A DNA stretch of 64,000 nt from Acidiferrum sp963764675 (GCA_963764675.1 CAVXTQ010000011.1:496001-560000); one strand, 5' to 3'; positions 1 to 9,143 are shown, counted from the first letter of the stretch. The notes: generated by a model from the sequence alone, not told the origin. Program-made: numbers and translations.

Positions 1-1
1 G

Positions 2-61
2 GTTCTAGGCATTAGCCGCAAGACGTTGCTGGAAAAGCGCAAGAAATACGGGTTGAAGTGA
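2..61 (+). CDS. C-terminal end of an NtrC-type sigma-54 response regulator (partial)
   Basis: The window opens inside a gene. The last 19 codons read VLGISRKTLLEKRKKYGLK and stop at TGA 59-61. The LGISRKTLxEKRKKYG pattern is the recognition helix of the Fis-type HTH that ends sigma-54-dependent activators of the NtrC family. The stop overlaps the GTG start of rlmH by four bases (GTGA), so the two genes are probably translationally coupled. The receiver and AAA+ domains lie outside the window, so the target genes cannot be inferred. Confidence 0.75.
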   Translation, partial: VLGISRKTLLEKRKKYGLK

Positions 62-486
62 AGATCCGACTGCTCATGCTGGGCAAGACCCGGCGCCCTG
101 AAGTGCGCGCGGTTCTGGACGATTACGTGAAGCGCATCGGACATCACTCGCCGATCGAGGTCACCGAGGTCCGCGATTCCGCGGCGGCGATGAAGAAACT
201 AGACGCGGACCGCTCGGCGGTGGTGGTGCTGCTGGACGCGCCTGGGAAAACCTACAGCTCGGAAGCGTTCGCAAATTGGCTCGGCGAGCAGCGCGTCCGC
301 GGTGTGCGCGAGATCGTTTTTCTTTGCGGCGATGCCGACGGTTTTCCCGGCGAGCTTCGCGAGCGCGCGCACCAAAAACTTTCGCTCAGCGCGATGACCT
401 TTTCGCACGAGCTCGCTCGCGCGATGCTCGCCGAACAGCTTTACCGCGCCTTCGCGATTCTTTCGGGCAGCCCGTACCCCAAGTAA
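58..486 (+). CDS. rlmH: 23S rRNA pseudouridine-1915 N3-methyltransferase RlmH
   Basis: SPOUT-class methyltransferase that methylates N3 of pseudouridine 1915 in helix 69 of 23S rRNA, acting on the assembled ribosome in the cytoplasm. The 142-residue protein has the family's usual length. It shows the SAM-binding LCGDADGF loop near residue 90 (GGPDG in many homologues) and the signature C-terminus, SHELARAMLAEQLYRAFAILSGSPYPK in two stretches. The GTG start overlaps the stop of the upstream response regulator. A short direct repeat, AAGACGACTTC, occurs twice just downstream (about 503 and 522). Confidence 0.93.
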   Translation: MKIRLLMLGKTRRPEVRAVLDDYVKRIGHHSPIEVTEVRDSAAAMKKLDADRSAVVVLLDAPGKTYSSEAFANWLGEQRVRGVREIVFLCGDADGFPGELRERAHQKLSLSAMTFSHELARAMLAEQLYRAFAILSGSPYPK

Positions 487-534
487 AGCCTCTCCTGGAG
501 TAAGACGACTTCACCTGAAAAAGACGACTTCGCA

Positions 535-996
535 GTGGAAATGTTGTACAACGTACGGACTATGGCGATGCGCATCGTTCCCGATGAAGGAAAGCCCTCC
601 GCTGCGATTGAAATACCTTTAGAGAAGCCGCTCCCCGATTACGATCTCGAACAGATCGACCAGCCTACCCCTCGCGACGTGGATGGCATCCTCGTTTCGC
701 AAGGTTTCCGTGATCTTATCGATGACGCCCGAGGGGTCTTGATGGATCTGCTCGCTCACGAGCCGCCCCATTCTGCGGCTACGAATCTCGACCTTGCACA
801 CGCCTCCGCACGCTCGTTGCAGATTGCACAGCTCACTGGCGCGATTTGTCCGGGAGATGACGAGGTTTACCGGCCTGGTTTGTGGATCGTATTGCACGAC
901 CCCCACGCCAATCCAAGAGCGGGCTTGCCAGCAGCAACGCAAGAGCGCATCACCGATATCGCGGGCGAACTCGTCAAACGTCTGCAGCTCGAATAG
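535..996 (+). CDS. Hypothetical protein
   Basis: I do not recognise this 153-residue protein. It is acidic and soluble, with no signal peptide or membrane segment. Its N-terminal third is rich in Pro and Asp (EIPLEKPLPDYDLEQIDQP) and its C-terminus is probably helical (QERITDIAGELVKRLQ). The first start is GTG at 535, with ATG codons at 541, 562 and 568, so the true start is uncertain. An open frame also runs on the opposite strand (619-1044). I prefer the + strand because it continues the run of + strand genes. Confidence 0.5.
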   Translation: MEMLYNVRTMAMRIVPDEGKPSAAIEIPLEKPLPDYDLEQIDQPTPRDVDGILVSQGFRDLIDDARGVLMDLLAHEPPHSAATNLDLAHASARSLQIAQLTGAICPGDDEVYRPGLWIVLHDPHANPRAGLPAATQERITDIAGELVKRLQLE

Positions 997-1103
997 TCGG
1001 CAATCACCGTGCGCGCGCTTGACCTTTCGCGCCTGAATCTCCACACTTCTAGTCTTTTCGCCGCGATGCGTCTCGAATTCACGAGATATCGAGGCAGGAC
1101 GCC

Positions 1104-1640
1104 ATGCCGGAAGACAAAGGACTACTGATCGTTTATACCGGGCCGGGCAAGGGCAAGACGACTTGCGCGCTGGGCACGGCGTTTCGCGCTGTCGGGCAGG
1201 GACTTCGCGTGCTGATGGTGCAGTTCATCAAGGGCTCGTGGCACTACGGCGAACTGGACGCCGCGAAAATGCTCGGCGACGACAAATTCGAGATTCGGCC
1301 GATGGGCCGGGGCTTCGTGAAGATCGGCGGAGCGGAAACCGACCCCGAAGACGTAAAGATGGCGCACGACTGCTGGCTGGCCGGGCGCGACGCCATCTAT
1401 AGCGGCGTGTACGATCTGGTAGTCCTGGATGAAATCAACTACGTGATCAGCTACAAGATGCTGGACGCCGACGAGGTGGTGGAGGCGCTGAGGGGCCGCC
1501 CGGAGCGCGTGCACGTGATCTGCACTGGCAGGAACGCGCATCCTAAGCTGGTCGAGCTGGCAGATCTGGTCACCGAAATGAAGGAAGTGAAGCACCCCTA
1601 CACCAAAGGCATTCTGGCCCAGCGTGGTATAGACTATTGA
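1104..1640 (+). CDS. cobO: Corrinoid adenosyltransferase (CobO/CobA/BtuR type)
   Basis: Transfers the 5'-deoxyadenosyl group of ATP to cob(I)alamin or a cobyrinate precursor, the last activation step towards adenosylcobalamin. The P-loop GPGKGKTT sits at residues 13-20. The family features VQFIKG, VYDLVVLDEINYV (Walker B, about 105-117) and the CTGRNAHPKLVELADLVTEM segment follow. At 178 residues it has the usual length. No other cobalamin synthesis gene is nearby and I see no cobalamin riboswitch upstream, so the gene may serve salvage. Confidence 0.92.
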   Translation: MPEDKGLLIVYTGPGKGKTTCALGTAFRAVGQGLRVLMVQFIKGSWHYGELDAAKMLGDDKFEIRPMGRGFVKIGGAETDPEDVKMAHDCWLAGRDAIYSGVYDLVVLDEINYVISYKMLDADEVVEALRGRPERVHVICTGRNAHPKLVELADLVTEMKEVKHPYTKGILAQRGIDY

Positions 1641-1718
1641 CGACGGAATGGCGGCTGGTCTGGGTTGACGACCGGCCTTTTCTTTGGGCTGACCCCGGAA
1701 TAGCCGACTGTTATTACT

Positions 1719-2567
1719 ATGGCCTGGTTCAAGCGCGACAAAAAATCGATCGAGCAATCCACGCCGCCCGAAGAGCGCCGCGTGCGCACCGAAGGCCTGT
1801 GGGTCAAGTGCGAGTCTTGCCGCACCATCGTTTTCCGCAAAGACTTGGAAGCGAATCTGCTGATCTGCCCGAAATGCCAGTTTCATTTCAAGATGAACGC
1901 CAAGCAGCGTCTGGAGATGCTGCTGGACGGGCGCTGGACCGAACATGACGCGCGCATGACCTCCACCGATCCACTCAAGTTCGTCGATACCAAGCCGTAT
2001 GCCGCGCGGCTGAAGGAAGCGCGCAAGAAACTGGGGATGAACGACGCGGTGATCATGGCGGAGGGGCAACTGAACGGGCGCCCGGTGGTGTGCTGCGCGA
2101 TGGAGTTCAATTTTATCGGCGGTTCAATGGGCGCGGTGGTGGGCGAAAAAGTGACGCGGGGCATCGAGCTGGCCATCGAGACGCGCCAGCCGTTGATCGT
2201 TGTGTCCTGCTCGGGCGGCGCGCGCATGATGGAAGGCACGATCAGCCTGATGCAACTCGCGAAGGTCTCGGCGGCGCTGGCGAAGCTGGACGACGCCAAA
2301 GTGCCCTACATCTCGGTGCTGACCGATCCCACGACCGGCGGCGTCACTGCCAGTTTCGCCATGCTCGGCGACCTGAATATCGCCGAACCCGGCGCGCTGA
2401 TCGGATTCGCCGGGCCGCGCGTGATCGAGCAGACCATCCGCCAGAAGCTGCCCGACGGCTTTCAACGCTCGGAGTTTCTCCTCGATCACGGCTTCCTGGA
2501 CGCCGTTGTCCCCCGTAAAGAGATGAAGAACTTCATCGCCAGCTCGCTTGACCTGCTGCTGAACTGA
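1719..2567 (+). CDS. accD: Acetyl-CoA carboxylase carboxyltransferase subunit beta
   Basis: Beta half of the carboxyltransferase that moves CO2 from biotin-carboxyl carrier protein to acetyl-CoA, making malonyl-CoA for fatty acid synthesis. An N-terminal Cys4 zinc ribbon (CESC at about 29-32, CPKC at about 48-51) precedes the crotonase-fold domain. The SCSGGARMMEG oxyanion-hole segment and the TDPTTGGVTASFA and GFAGPRVIEQT motifs are present. At 282 residues it has the typical length. The stop lies one base before the start of folC, the classical accD-folC pair. Confidence 0.96.
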   Translation: MAWFKRDKKSIEQSTPPEERRVRTEGLWVKCESCRTIVFRKDLEANLLICPKCQFHFKMNAKQRLEMLLDGRWTEHDARMTSTDPLKFVDTKPYAARLKEARKKLGMNDAVIMAEGQLNGRPVVCCAMEFNFIGGSMGAVVGEKVTRGIELAIETRQPLIVVSCSGGARMMEGTISLMQLAKVSAALAKLDDAKVPYISVLTDPTTGGVTASFAMLGDLNIAEPGALIGFAGPRVIEQTIRQKLPDGFQRSEFLLDHGFLDAVVPRKEMKNFIASSLDLLLN

Positions 2568-2568
2568 G

Positions 2569-3912
2569 ATGAACTACGACGCCGCTGTTCGGTACCTGCT
2601 TTCTTTGGGCAGAGAACTTGCTGCGCCGACGCAGGCGGCCGCGGCAAAATTCGACCTGGAAAATATCACTGTGCTGGCCGAACGGCTGGTGCGGCCGGAC
2701 CGTGCCTATCCCTCAGCGCACATCGCTGGAACGAACGGTAAAGGCTCGACCGCGGCGTTTCTCGAATCGATCCTTCGCCACGCCGGCTTTCGGACCGGGC
2801 TGAATACCTCGCCGCACCTCGAGAGAATCAACGAACGAATCCGCGTTAACAGCGAAGAAATCAGCGACGCCGCTTTCGCCGAGACACTGAGCCGCATTCT
2901 TGCCGCCACCGAAGAGCTCCTTGCCGCCGGAAAGCTCCGCGCGCACCCGACGTATTTTGAGTGTGTCACGGCCATGGCGTTTGAGTATTTTGCGCAAGAG
3001 CGCGTCGAATTCGGCATTTTTGAAGTAGGTCTCGGCGGCCGGCTGGACGCCACCAATATTTTGACCCCGGTAGTTTCCGTGATCACGCGCATCGACTTCG
3101 ACCACGAAAATTTCCTCGGCCATTCGCTTGCCGAGATCGCCGCGGAAAAAGCAGGAATCATCAAGCCATCCGTGCCGGTGATCGTGGCCGAGCAGCGTCC
3201 CGAGGCGCGTGAAGTCATTCTGGCGCGTGCCGCGGAGCTCGGTTGCCCGGTGATCGAAACGATGAATGCTTTCCGCCTCCAGGAAGAGCCGATGAAAGAC
3301 GGGTTTGCCCGCGCCTACATAACGGAACGCGCTTCCGGCTGGTCGATTGACAGCGCGCCATCCCTGCCGGGCCGCTTTCAATTGCAAAACGCGCTGAACG
3401 CCGTCGCTGCAGCCCGCTGGCTCTGCGAACGTGGCTTCCGCATCCCAGACAAAGCCATCAGCCAAGGAATCGCCGCGACCGTGTGGCCCGGCCGGCTTGA
3501 AAAGCTACAGTCGGAGCCGGACGTCTATCTCGACGGCGCACACAACCCGTCAGCCGCGCGTGAGCTGGCCACGTTTTGGGACGAAAATTTCAGCGGCCGC
3601 AAGATCTATCTGCTTTACGGCGCTCTCCGAGACAAAGCGGTTGACGAAGTCACCGGCTTGCTGTTTCCGTATGCCACCGAGGTAATTTTCACCGAGCCGC
3701 GCACGTCACGTGCAATCTCCGCCTCGCAGCTCGACGAACTCGCCGCTCACCACGCAGCACGGAGCCGGGTGATCCCCGACGCCGAGCAGGCGCTCGACTA
3801 TGCGCTATCGAAGGCCACGCCCGGCGATGCGGTGTTCATCACCGGCTCGCTTTATCTCGTCGGGCAGCTTCGGCACTACTGGAAGCAGCGCACCCAGGTC
3901 GCGGCGCGCTGA
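2569..3912 (+). CDS. folC: Bifunctional dihydrofolate synthase / folylpolyglutamate synthase
   Basis: Mur-ligase-family enzyme that adds L-glutamate to dihydropteroate and then further glutamates to reduced folate, in the cytoplasm. The P-loop AGTNGKGST is near residues 53-61. The Mur signatures EVGLGGRLDATN (about 152-163) and ITRIDFDHENFLG (about 171-183) follow, as does the C-terminal LDGAHNPSAA with the H and N that bind nucleotide. At 447 residues it has the usual length. It starts one base after accD, so it is almost certainly co-transcribed. Confidence 0.95.
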   Translation: MNYDAAVRYLLSLGRELAAPTQAAAAKFDLENITVLAERLVRPDRAYPSAHIAGTNGKGSTAAFLESILRHAGFRTGLNTSPHLERINERIRVNSEEISDAAFAETLSRILAATEELLAAGKLRAHPTYFECVTAMAFEYFAQERVEFGIFEVGLGGRLDATNILTPVVSVITRIDFDHENFLGHSLAEIAAEKAGIIKPSVPVIVAEQRPEAREVILARAAELGCPVIETMNAFRLQEEPMKDGFARAYITERASGWSIDSAPSLPGRFQLQNALNAVAAARWLCERGFRIPDKAISQGIAATVWPGRLEKLQSEPDVYLDGAHNPSAARELATFWDENFSGRKIYLLYGALRDKAVDEVTGLLFPYATEVIFTEPRTSRAISASQLDELAAHHAARSRVIPDAEQALDYALSKATPGDAVFITGSLYLVGQLRHYWKQRTQVAAR

Positions 3913-3976
3913 AAAACGCCGTAGAATGTCCGTTCCAGAATTCGCCCGGAATGGAGCAGTCTCGCAACGATAGCGT

Positions 3977-4576
3977 ATGGCAAAAAAGCATCCAGGCTCG
4001 AACAATGACGCCCCTGGCGCGGCCACCGGCAAACCCCTCGTTGGCATCATCATGGGCTCCTCCTCCGACTGGGAAACCATGGAACATGCGGCCAAGACGC
4101 TGCAAGAACTCGGTGTTCCACATGAAACGCGAGTGGTTTCGGCCCACCGCACACCCGATCTTCTGTTTGAATACGCGGCTGGCGCGGAAAAGCGCGGCAT
4201 CGAGGTGATCATCGCCGGCGCGGGAGGCGCCGCGCATCTGCCCGGCATGACCTCGTCGAAGACCGTGCTGCCGGTGCTCGGCGTTCCCGTGGAATCGAAG
4301 GCCCTGAAAGGGCTCGACTCCCTTCTCTCGATCGCGCAAATGCCCGGCGGCATCCCGGTCGGCACGCTGGCCATCGGCAAAGCCGGCGCCATCAATTCGG
4401 CCCTGCTCGCCGCGGCGATTCTGGGAGCGAAACATCCCGAGATTCGCGAGGCGCTGCGAAAATTCCGCGCCGCGCAAACCGAGAGAGTGCTTGCCAATCC
4501 CGATCCCGCCATCGCGCAGGCAGCGTCTCTGACGTCCGGCCCATCGCAGCCCGGCCCGAAAAGGAAGCGCGCGTGA
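3977..4576 (+). CDS. purE: N5-carboxyaminoimidazole ribonucleotide mutase
   Basis: Converts N5-CAIR to CAIR in de novo purine synthesis, acting after PurK. The class I PurE signatures are visible: IIMGSSSDWETM (about 27-38), SAHRTPD (about 59-65, catalytic His), AGAGGAAHLPGM (about 80-91) and GGIPVGTLAIG (about 130-140). The core is the usual 160 or so residues. A basic, Pro-rich C-terminal extension of about 30 residues ends in PKRKRA and looks unstructured. The TGA overlaps the GTG of purK (GTGA), which couples their translation. Confidence 0.95.
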   Translation: MAKKHPGSNNDAPGAATGKPLVGIIMGSSSDWETMEHAAKTLQELGVPHETRVVSAHRTPDLLFEYAAGAEKRGIEVIIAGAGGAAHLPGMTSSKTVLPVLGVPVESKALKGLDSLLSIAQMPGGIPVGTLAIGKAGAINSALLAAAILGAKHPEIREALRKFRAAQTERVLANPDPAIAQAASLTSGPSQPGPKRKRA

Positions 4577-5745
4577 CGATCGGCATTCTCGGCGGCGGAC
4601 AGCTGGGTTACATGCTCGCGCTTGCCGGCTACCCTTTGGGACTCCATTTCCGGTTTTTCGATCCATCGCCGGAAGCGCCGGTCGGGCGAATCGCCTCGCG
4701 CGTGACGGCGGAATTTTCGGACGAATCCGCGCTGGAGAAATTCGCCAATGGCCTGGAATTAGTCACCTATGAATTTGAAAATGTTCCGGTCGCCGCGGCT
4801 CGCTACCTCGCGGAGCGGGTTCCGGTGTTTCCACCTCCCGCGGCGCTGGAAACCGCGCAAGACCGCCTCCGCGAAAAGCAGCTATTCCAAGACTTAGGCA
4901 TTGCGACCACGGAGTTCGCAGCAGTTGCAACACCCGAAGCGCTGGACCACGCGGTCAAGAAGATCGGCTTGCCTGCCATCTTGAAAACCTGCCGCATGGG
5001 TTACGACGGCAAGGGCCAGTGGCTGTTGCGGACCACAGAAGACGTGGCTCGGGCCAAGCAGGAGATGCCGGCAGGCGCTCCAGCCGCCCACGCTACCGGT
5101 GATGCGCCATTCATCCTCGAATCCTTCGTTCCGTTCAGCCGCGAGCTCAGCCTTCTGGCCGTGCGCGGCCGCACCGGAGAGACCGCCGTGTATCCGCTGG
5201 TGGAGAATCACCATCGTGGCGGCATCCTGCGGCTTTCACTGGCCCCCGCGCCCCGGCTTGATGCGGCCATTCAGCGCGCCGCCGAAGATGCCGCGCGCCG
5301 CGTGTTCGAGTCGCTGCAATACGCCGGCGTTCTCGCCATCGAGTTTTTTGAAAAAGACGGACGCCTGCTTGCTAACGAAATGGCGCCTCGCGTTCACAAC
5401 TCAGGCCACTGGACCATCGAGGGCGCGGTCACCAGTCAATTTGAAAACCATCTTCGCGCGGTCATGGGGCTTCCGCTCGGCTCGACGAACGCGATCGGCT
5501 CTTCCGCCATGCTGAATCTCATCGGCGATGTGCCGGATTCCTCCGACGTTCTCTCCATTCGCGACGCGCATCTGCATCTCTACGGTAAGGCGCCTCGCAA
5601 AGGCCGCAAGCTCGGCCACGTCACCCTGCGCGCAGGTTCGTCTGAGCAACTCGCGTCACGCCTTGCGGAGCTGCCCAGCTTCTTTCATCACCCGGACTTT
5701 TGTTTGGAGGCAGGACTCACACGCCCCGCCTCTTTGCGCGCTTGA
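4573..5745 (+). CDS. purK: 5-(carboxyamino)imidazole ribonucleotide synthase
   Basis: ATP-grasp enzyme that makes N5-CAIR from AIR, bicarbonate and ATP, feeding PurE. It begins with the nucleotide-fold motif GILGGGQLGYMLALA. It then shows the ATP-grasp P-loop region CRMGYDGKGQWLL (about 138-150), ESFVPFSRELSLLAVR, and the Mg-binding FFEKDGRLLANEMAPRVHNSG segment with its Glu and Asn. At 390 residues it has the usual length. The GTG start overlaps the purE stop by four bases. Confidence 0.95.
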   Translation: MTIGILGGGQLGYMLALAGYPLGLHFRFFDPSPEAPVGRIASRVTAEFSDESALEKFANGLELVTYEFENVPVAAARYLAERVPVFPPPAALETAQDRLREKQLFQDLGIATTEFAAVATPEALDHAVKKIGLPAILKTCRMGYDGKGQWLLRTTEDVARAKQEMPAGAPAAHATGDAPFILESFVPFSRELSLLAVRGRTGETAVYPLVENHHRGGILRLSLAPAPRLDAAIQRAAEDAARRVFESLQYAGVLAIEFFEKDGRLLANEMAPRVHNSGHWTIEGAVTSQFENHLRAVMGLPLGSTNAIGSSAMLNLIGDVPDSSDVLSIRDAHLHLYGKAPRKGRKLGHVTLRAGSSEQLASRLAELPSFFHHPDFCLEAGLTRPASLRA

Positions 5746-5825
5746 GCCGAGAACGAGGCTTACGGTACCTGCCCCGGCACCTCAGGTTGCCGCCCTCCGG
5801 CGCGAATGCTACGATTCTGGGTTCC

Positions 5826-6626
5826 ATGACCCCCGCAGCGACATCTGGACCCACCGCCGAACGACCCCGCGTAGGCATTCCCTGGCGCACCTCTCAGGAA
5901 GAGCGCGAAAGGGTGCGGCAGAAGCTCGACAACTATTTTGAGGCCGTGCGCAAAGCCGGCGCCGAGCCGGTGGAAGTATCGCTGCAGCAGTCGACCGAAC
6001 AGCTCCAACAACAATTGGCTGGATTGGACGCCTTCGTTCTGCCCGGTAGTCCCGCGGACGTCAATCCGGCACGCTACGGTGCCGCCAAGCATATTAAAAC
6101 AAATGAGTTAGATGAAAACCGCGACTCGACGGACATCGCCATCCTCGATCACGCCTTCAAGACCGCCAAGCCCGTCCTGGCGATTTGCTACGGCTGCCAG
6201 ATCCTGAACGTCTATCTGAAAGGGTCGCTGATTCAGGACATCCGCGCCGAGCGGCCTCAATCGATCGCTCATGGAAGCACCGATCTGCCTCCGGGCGCGT
6301 CCAAAGGTGACGTCCAGCACACTGCGAGCTTCTCGCCGGACGGCCAGCTCCGGCGCCTCAGCGAGGCCCCGGAGGCCACGATCAACAGCAGTCATCATCA
6401 GACGATCGACAAGCCCGGCCAGAGTCTGCGCGTCACCGCAAAGGCCAGCGACGGCACCATTGAGGGTATCGAGTGGGCGGGCGACTCGAACTGGGTGGTC
6501 GGTGTGCAGTGGCATCCTGAGCGGATGATGGGCGATGCGTTTTCGGAGCGGCTTTTCAGCGATTTCGTCGCCGCGGCGCGCGAATTTTCGCGGGGCCCTC
6601 ACGGTTCGGTCGTACAAAAGGCATAG
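5826..6626 (+). CDS. Class I glutamine amidotransferase-like hydrolase (peptidase C26, PuuD-like)
   Basis: Resembles gamma-glutamyl-gamma-aminobutyrate hydrolases, which cut gamma-glutamyl bonds in putrescine breakdown. The nucleophile elbow AICYGCQILNV (Cys, about residue 122) and the Cys-His-Glu partner motif GVQWHPERM near the C-terminus are visible. The frame is open from 5700, but I chose ATG 5826 because the protein from there has the normal length (266 residues) and starts just before the conserved RPRVGIPWR strand. No other putrescine gene lies nearby, so the natural gamma-glutamyl substrate is unknown. Confidence 0.85.
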   Translation: MTPAATSGPTAERPRVGIPWRTSQEERERVRQKLDNYFEAVRKAGAEPVEVSLQQSTEQLQQQLAGLDAFVLPGSPADVNPARYGAAKHIKTNELDENRDSTDIAILDHAFKTAKPVLAICYGCQILNVYLKGSLIQDIRAERPQSIAHGSTDLPPGASKGDVQHTASFSPDGQLRRLSEAPEATINSSHHQTIDKPGQSLRVTAKASDGTIEGIEWAGDSNWVVGVQWHPERMMGDAFSERLFSDFVAAAREFSRGPHGSVVQKA

Positions 6627-6686
6627 CCTTCCGTCTTTCGAGTTTCGTTGTTCTTAACTCTTTGTGGGCATTCTTTTGGGGGAATC

Positions 6687-7453
6687 ATGATTTCACTGGC
6701 AGGCAAGGCCGCACTGATTACTGGAGGTTCGCGCGGCATCGGAGCGGCAGCCGTCAAATTGTTCGCGCAGGCGGGCGCGGACGTCGTCTTCAGCTACAAC
6801 AAGGCCAAGGAAGCCTCCCAGCAAGTCGAGCAAGAAGCTGGGAAGCATGGCACCCGCGTGGAAGGGTTTAAGGCGGACGTAGGCCGCCATGCGGACAATA
6901 AGAAACTCGTGGATCATGCCATCGCCCGCCTGGGCCGCCTCGATGTCGTCGTCGCGAACGCAGGGGTGTGGAACGCCGAGGACTTGCCCATCGAAAAAAT
7001 GACCGAGAAGCAGTGGGACGACATGATCCGCATCAACCTGAAGAGCGTGTATTCGATCATTCATTTTTCCGTGCCGCAGATGATCGAAGCAGAAGTCCGG
7101 AAAGATTATTCCGATCACGTCCACTGCCGGCACAGCGCGGCGAATCGTTCCACACTCACTATGGTGCGTCAAAGGGCGGGATCGTCAGCCTCGTCAAGGG
7201 ACTCTCCACGGAACTGGCGCGGCACAACATTCTGGTCAATTCCGTGGCGCCCGGCTGGGTGGCTACGGACATGTCTAATCCCGTAATCAACACCAAAGCC
7301 GGCGGCAAAGCTATCGCTGCTGCGATCCCGCTGGGCCGTGCCGCGACTGCCGAAGAAATCGCCGGTCCCATCCTGTTCCTGGCTTCCGATTTGGCCAACT
7401 TCCTCGTCGGCGAAATCATCAATGTAAACGGAGGCTCGGTCCTGTGCGGCTGA
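6687..7453 (+). pseudogene. Short-chain dehydrogenase/reductase (FabG-like), broken by two frameshifts
   Basis: NAD(P)-dependent oxidoreductase of the SDR family. Frame 1 from ATG 6687 (after a GGGGGAA ribosome site) carries the cofactor motif TGGSRGIG and NAG. After MIEA (about 7088) the SDR reading passes to a second frame (KSGKIIPITSTAG, with the catalytic Ser). At about 7130 it passes to a third frame (QRGESFHTHYGASKGG, with catalytic Tyr and Lys). Both changes shift the frame by +1, as two one-base insertions about 45 bp apart would. The C-terminus (APGWVATDMS, ELINVNGG-like) is intact. It is either a recent pseudogene or an assembly error. Confidence 0.8.
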
Positions 7454-8331
7454 AGCGGCTGACGAATTCCGCGGCGAACTGCGGCCGATTCGCCTTAGCC
7501 GCCGTTTTGTTTGCGGCGATGTTTGCACCGCGTGTCGGAGCGCAAAACCCGGACACGCTGATGCCCGACGCCAGTACCGCCAAGGCCAAGCAGATCCTGC
7601 AGCAACTCATCGACGCATTCGGAGGGCCGACGTATCTGGATATTCGCGACAGCGATTGCGAAGGACGCCTAGCGCGTTTCGGACACAACGGCGAGCTCAC
7701 CGGCTACACCAATTTCAAGGACTACTGGCGCTACCCGGACGCCAATCGCACCGATTACTCGAAGAAGGGCGTAATCATCAATCTCTACGTAGGCGACAAA
7801 GGATGGACGCTCGATAAGGGTGGAGTTTCGGAGCTGAGCGCCGCCGCGGTTGCCGACTTCCAGGAACAGACCAAAAAAGACGTCAACAATTTGCTCCGCG
7901 TCCGGTTAAAAGAGCCGGGCATGGTGGTCCGGTACGGCGGAGCCGACATCGTCGATCTGAAAACGGTCGATTGGGTAGACATCACCGACTCCGAGCAACG
8001 CAGCTTCCGTCTCGCTGTCGACCGCACGTCTCACTTGCTGGTTCGCACGATTGTCACGACCCCGGACGAGCAGATGAACGCTCCAAACGTGGAGACAAAT
8101 ATCTTTACGAATTTCCAGTTGATGGACGGCGTTCGCACCGCCCTGCAGATCACCAGCGATCGCAACGGCCGCCGCATCAGCCAGGTTTTCTTTCAGTTTT
8201 GCAAGTACAACTCCGGCCTACCTGCCGATTTGTTCTCCAAGTCCGGGCTCGACAAGCGCTTCTCCGAGGTCGGCAGCAGAAAGTCCAAGGAAGAGAAGAA
8301 GAAAGAAAAGGAAGAGAAGGAAGACAACTGA
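7444..8331 (+). CDS. Secreted protein of unknown function, possible LolA/LolB-like fold
   Basis: A 295-residue protein with an N-terminal signal peptide (basic start, hydrophobic core FALAAVLFAAMFA, cleavage near VGA-QN). The mature part mixes beta-strand-like stretches, including YTNFKDYWRYPDANRTDY and GDKGWTLDKGG. This order (a fraction of mass or energy lost, then a line on d.f. of substrate) resembles the outer-membrane lipoprotein-sorting-like proteins often annotated in Acidobacteriota; that link is from memory only. The C-terminus is a charged Lys/Glu tail. The GTG start overlaps the end of the SDR frame by ten bases. Confidence 0.7.
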   Translation: MRLKRLTNSAANCGRFALAAVLFAAMFAPRVGAQNPDTLMPDASTAKAKQILQQLIDAFGGPTYLDIRDSDCEGRLARFGHNGELTGYTNFKDYWRYPDANRTDYSKKGVIINLYVGDKGWTLDKGGVSELSAAAVADFQEQTKKDVNNLLRVRLKEPGMVVRYGGADIVDLKTVDWVDITDSEQRSFRLAVDRTSHLLVRTIVTTPDEQMNAPNVETNIFTNFQLMDGVRTALQITSDRNGRRISQVFFQFCKYNSGLPADLFSKSGLDKRFSEVGSRKSKEEKKKEKEEKEDN

Positions 8332-8505
8332 GGTTCGGGCTGGCGCTTCGTGCCGTACGGCACCGCGCCCCGCCGTCGTTTCCAGCTTAGCCACTCCGTA
8401 CCAAGTTAGATATAGACGCTTCGCCGCACTGGGGGCGGAATATCTTGTGCTGTCCCCATCGAAGTTGTAACGTTTTTACTCATCGCCTGTTACCGGAATG
8501 AAACC

Positions 8506-9123
8506 ATGCGCTCGCGGGTTGTGCCAACCCGACCTTTCTCCATCTCTTCAAAGGAGATGCACGGTCTTAGCACGCTTGAGCTAGTCGTTTCCCTCGGCAT
8601 CATTTTGATCATCTCCGCTATCGCCATACCTTCTATTACGAAGACTCTGCGAATCTACCAGTTAAACGATGCTGCCACGCAATTGTCCGGGATTCTCAAA
8701 TTCACGCGGTTCGAGGCTATCCGGCGGAATACCCCGGTGAGCTGCGTGAACGCGCAGGCTGGCCCAAATGCGCCGGCCAATGTGTGGTCCGACAGCAACG
8801 GAGACACCATCGAACAGCCGACGGAGAAGCAGATCTTGCTAAACGTGAACGCCACGCTAGTCCCCGAGGCGGCGGTTCCCAGCGCGGGGGCGCTGGCTAC
8901 GGCGATAGGAGTCGCCACGACGACGGCGATCAACCCGACCAGCGACGCCGTCAAATTCGATCAGCGCGGCGCGGTCAGCCCATCGGCGGTCTATGTGATC
9001 TACGTCGGCAACCTATCGGCCTCGAACGGCGGTTTTCGAGCCGTGGTGGTGCTGCCGTCCGGGTCCGTGCAGATCTGGACCTACGCGGGGGGCGCGTCCA
9101 ACGTCTGGCAGCAGTTGAGCTAG
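8506..9123 (+). CDS. Type II secretion/type IV pilus minor pseudopilin, GspH/FimT-like
   Basis: First gene of a four-gene minor pilin operon. It has a prepilin-type N-terminus in which leader peptidase would cut MHG|LSTLELVVSLGIILII. The +5 Glu needed for assembly is present, but the +1 residue is Leu instead of the common Phe. One hydrophobic helix follows, then a globular part of about 150 residues with the GspH-like FTRFEAIRRNTPVSC segment. The start at 8506 gives a 20-residue leader; the internal Met at 8557 is possible but has poor ribosome-site spacing. Confidence 0.85.
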   Translation: MRSRVVPTRPFSISSKEMHGLSTLELVVSLGIILIISAIAIPSITKTLRIYQLNDAATQLSGILKFTRFEAIRRNTPVSCVNAQAGPNAPANVWSDSNGDTIEQPTEKQILLNVNATLVPEAAVPSAGALATAIGVATTTAINPTSDAVKFDQRGAVSPSAVYVIYVGNLSASNGGFRAVVVLPSGSVQIWTYAGGASNVWQQLS

Positions 9124-9143
9124 GGACTCCTGAGAACGATCGA

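Noticed and set aside
619..1044. Possible gene on the - strand at 0.6-1.0 kb
   Set aside because: It competes with the + strand frame 535-996. Neither has known motifs; gene direction favours the + strand.
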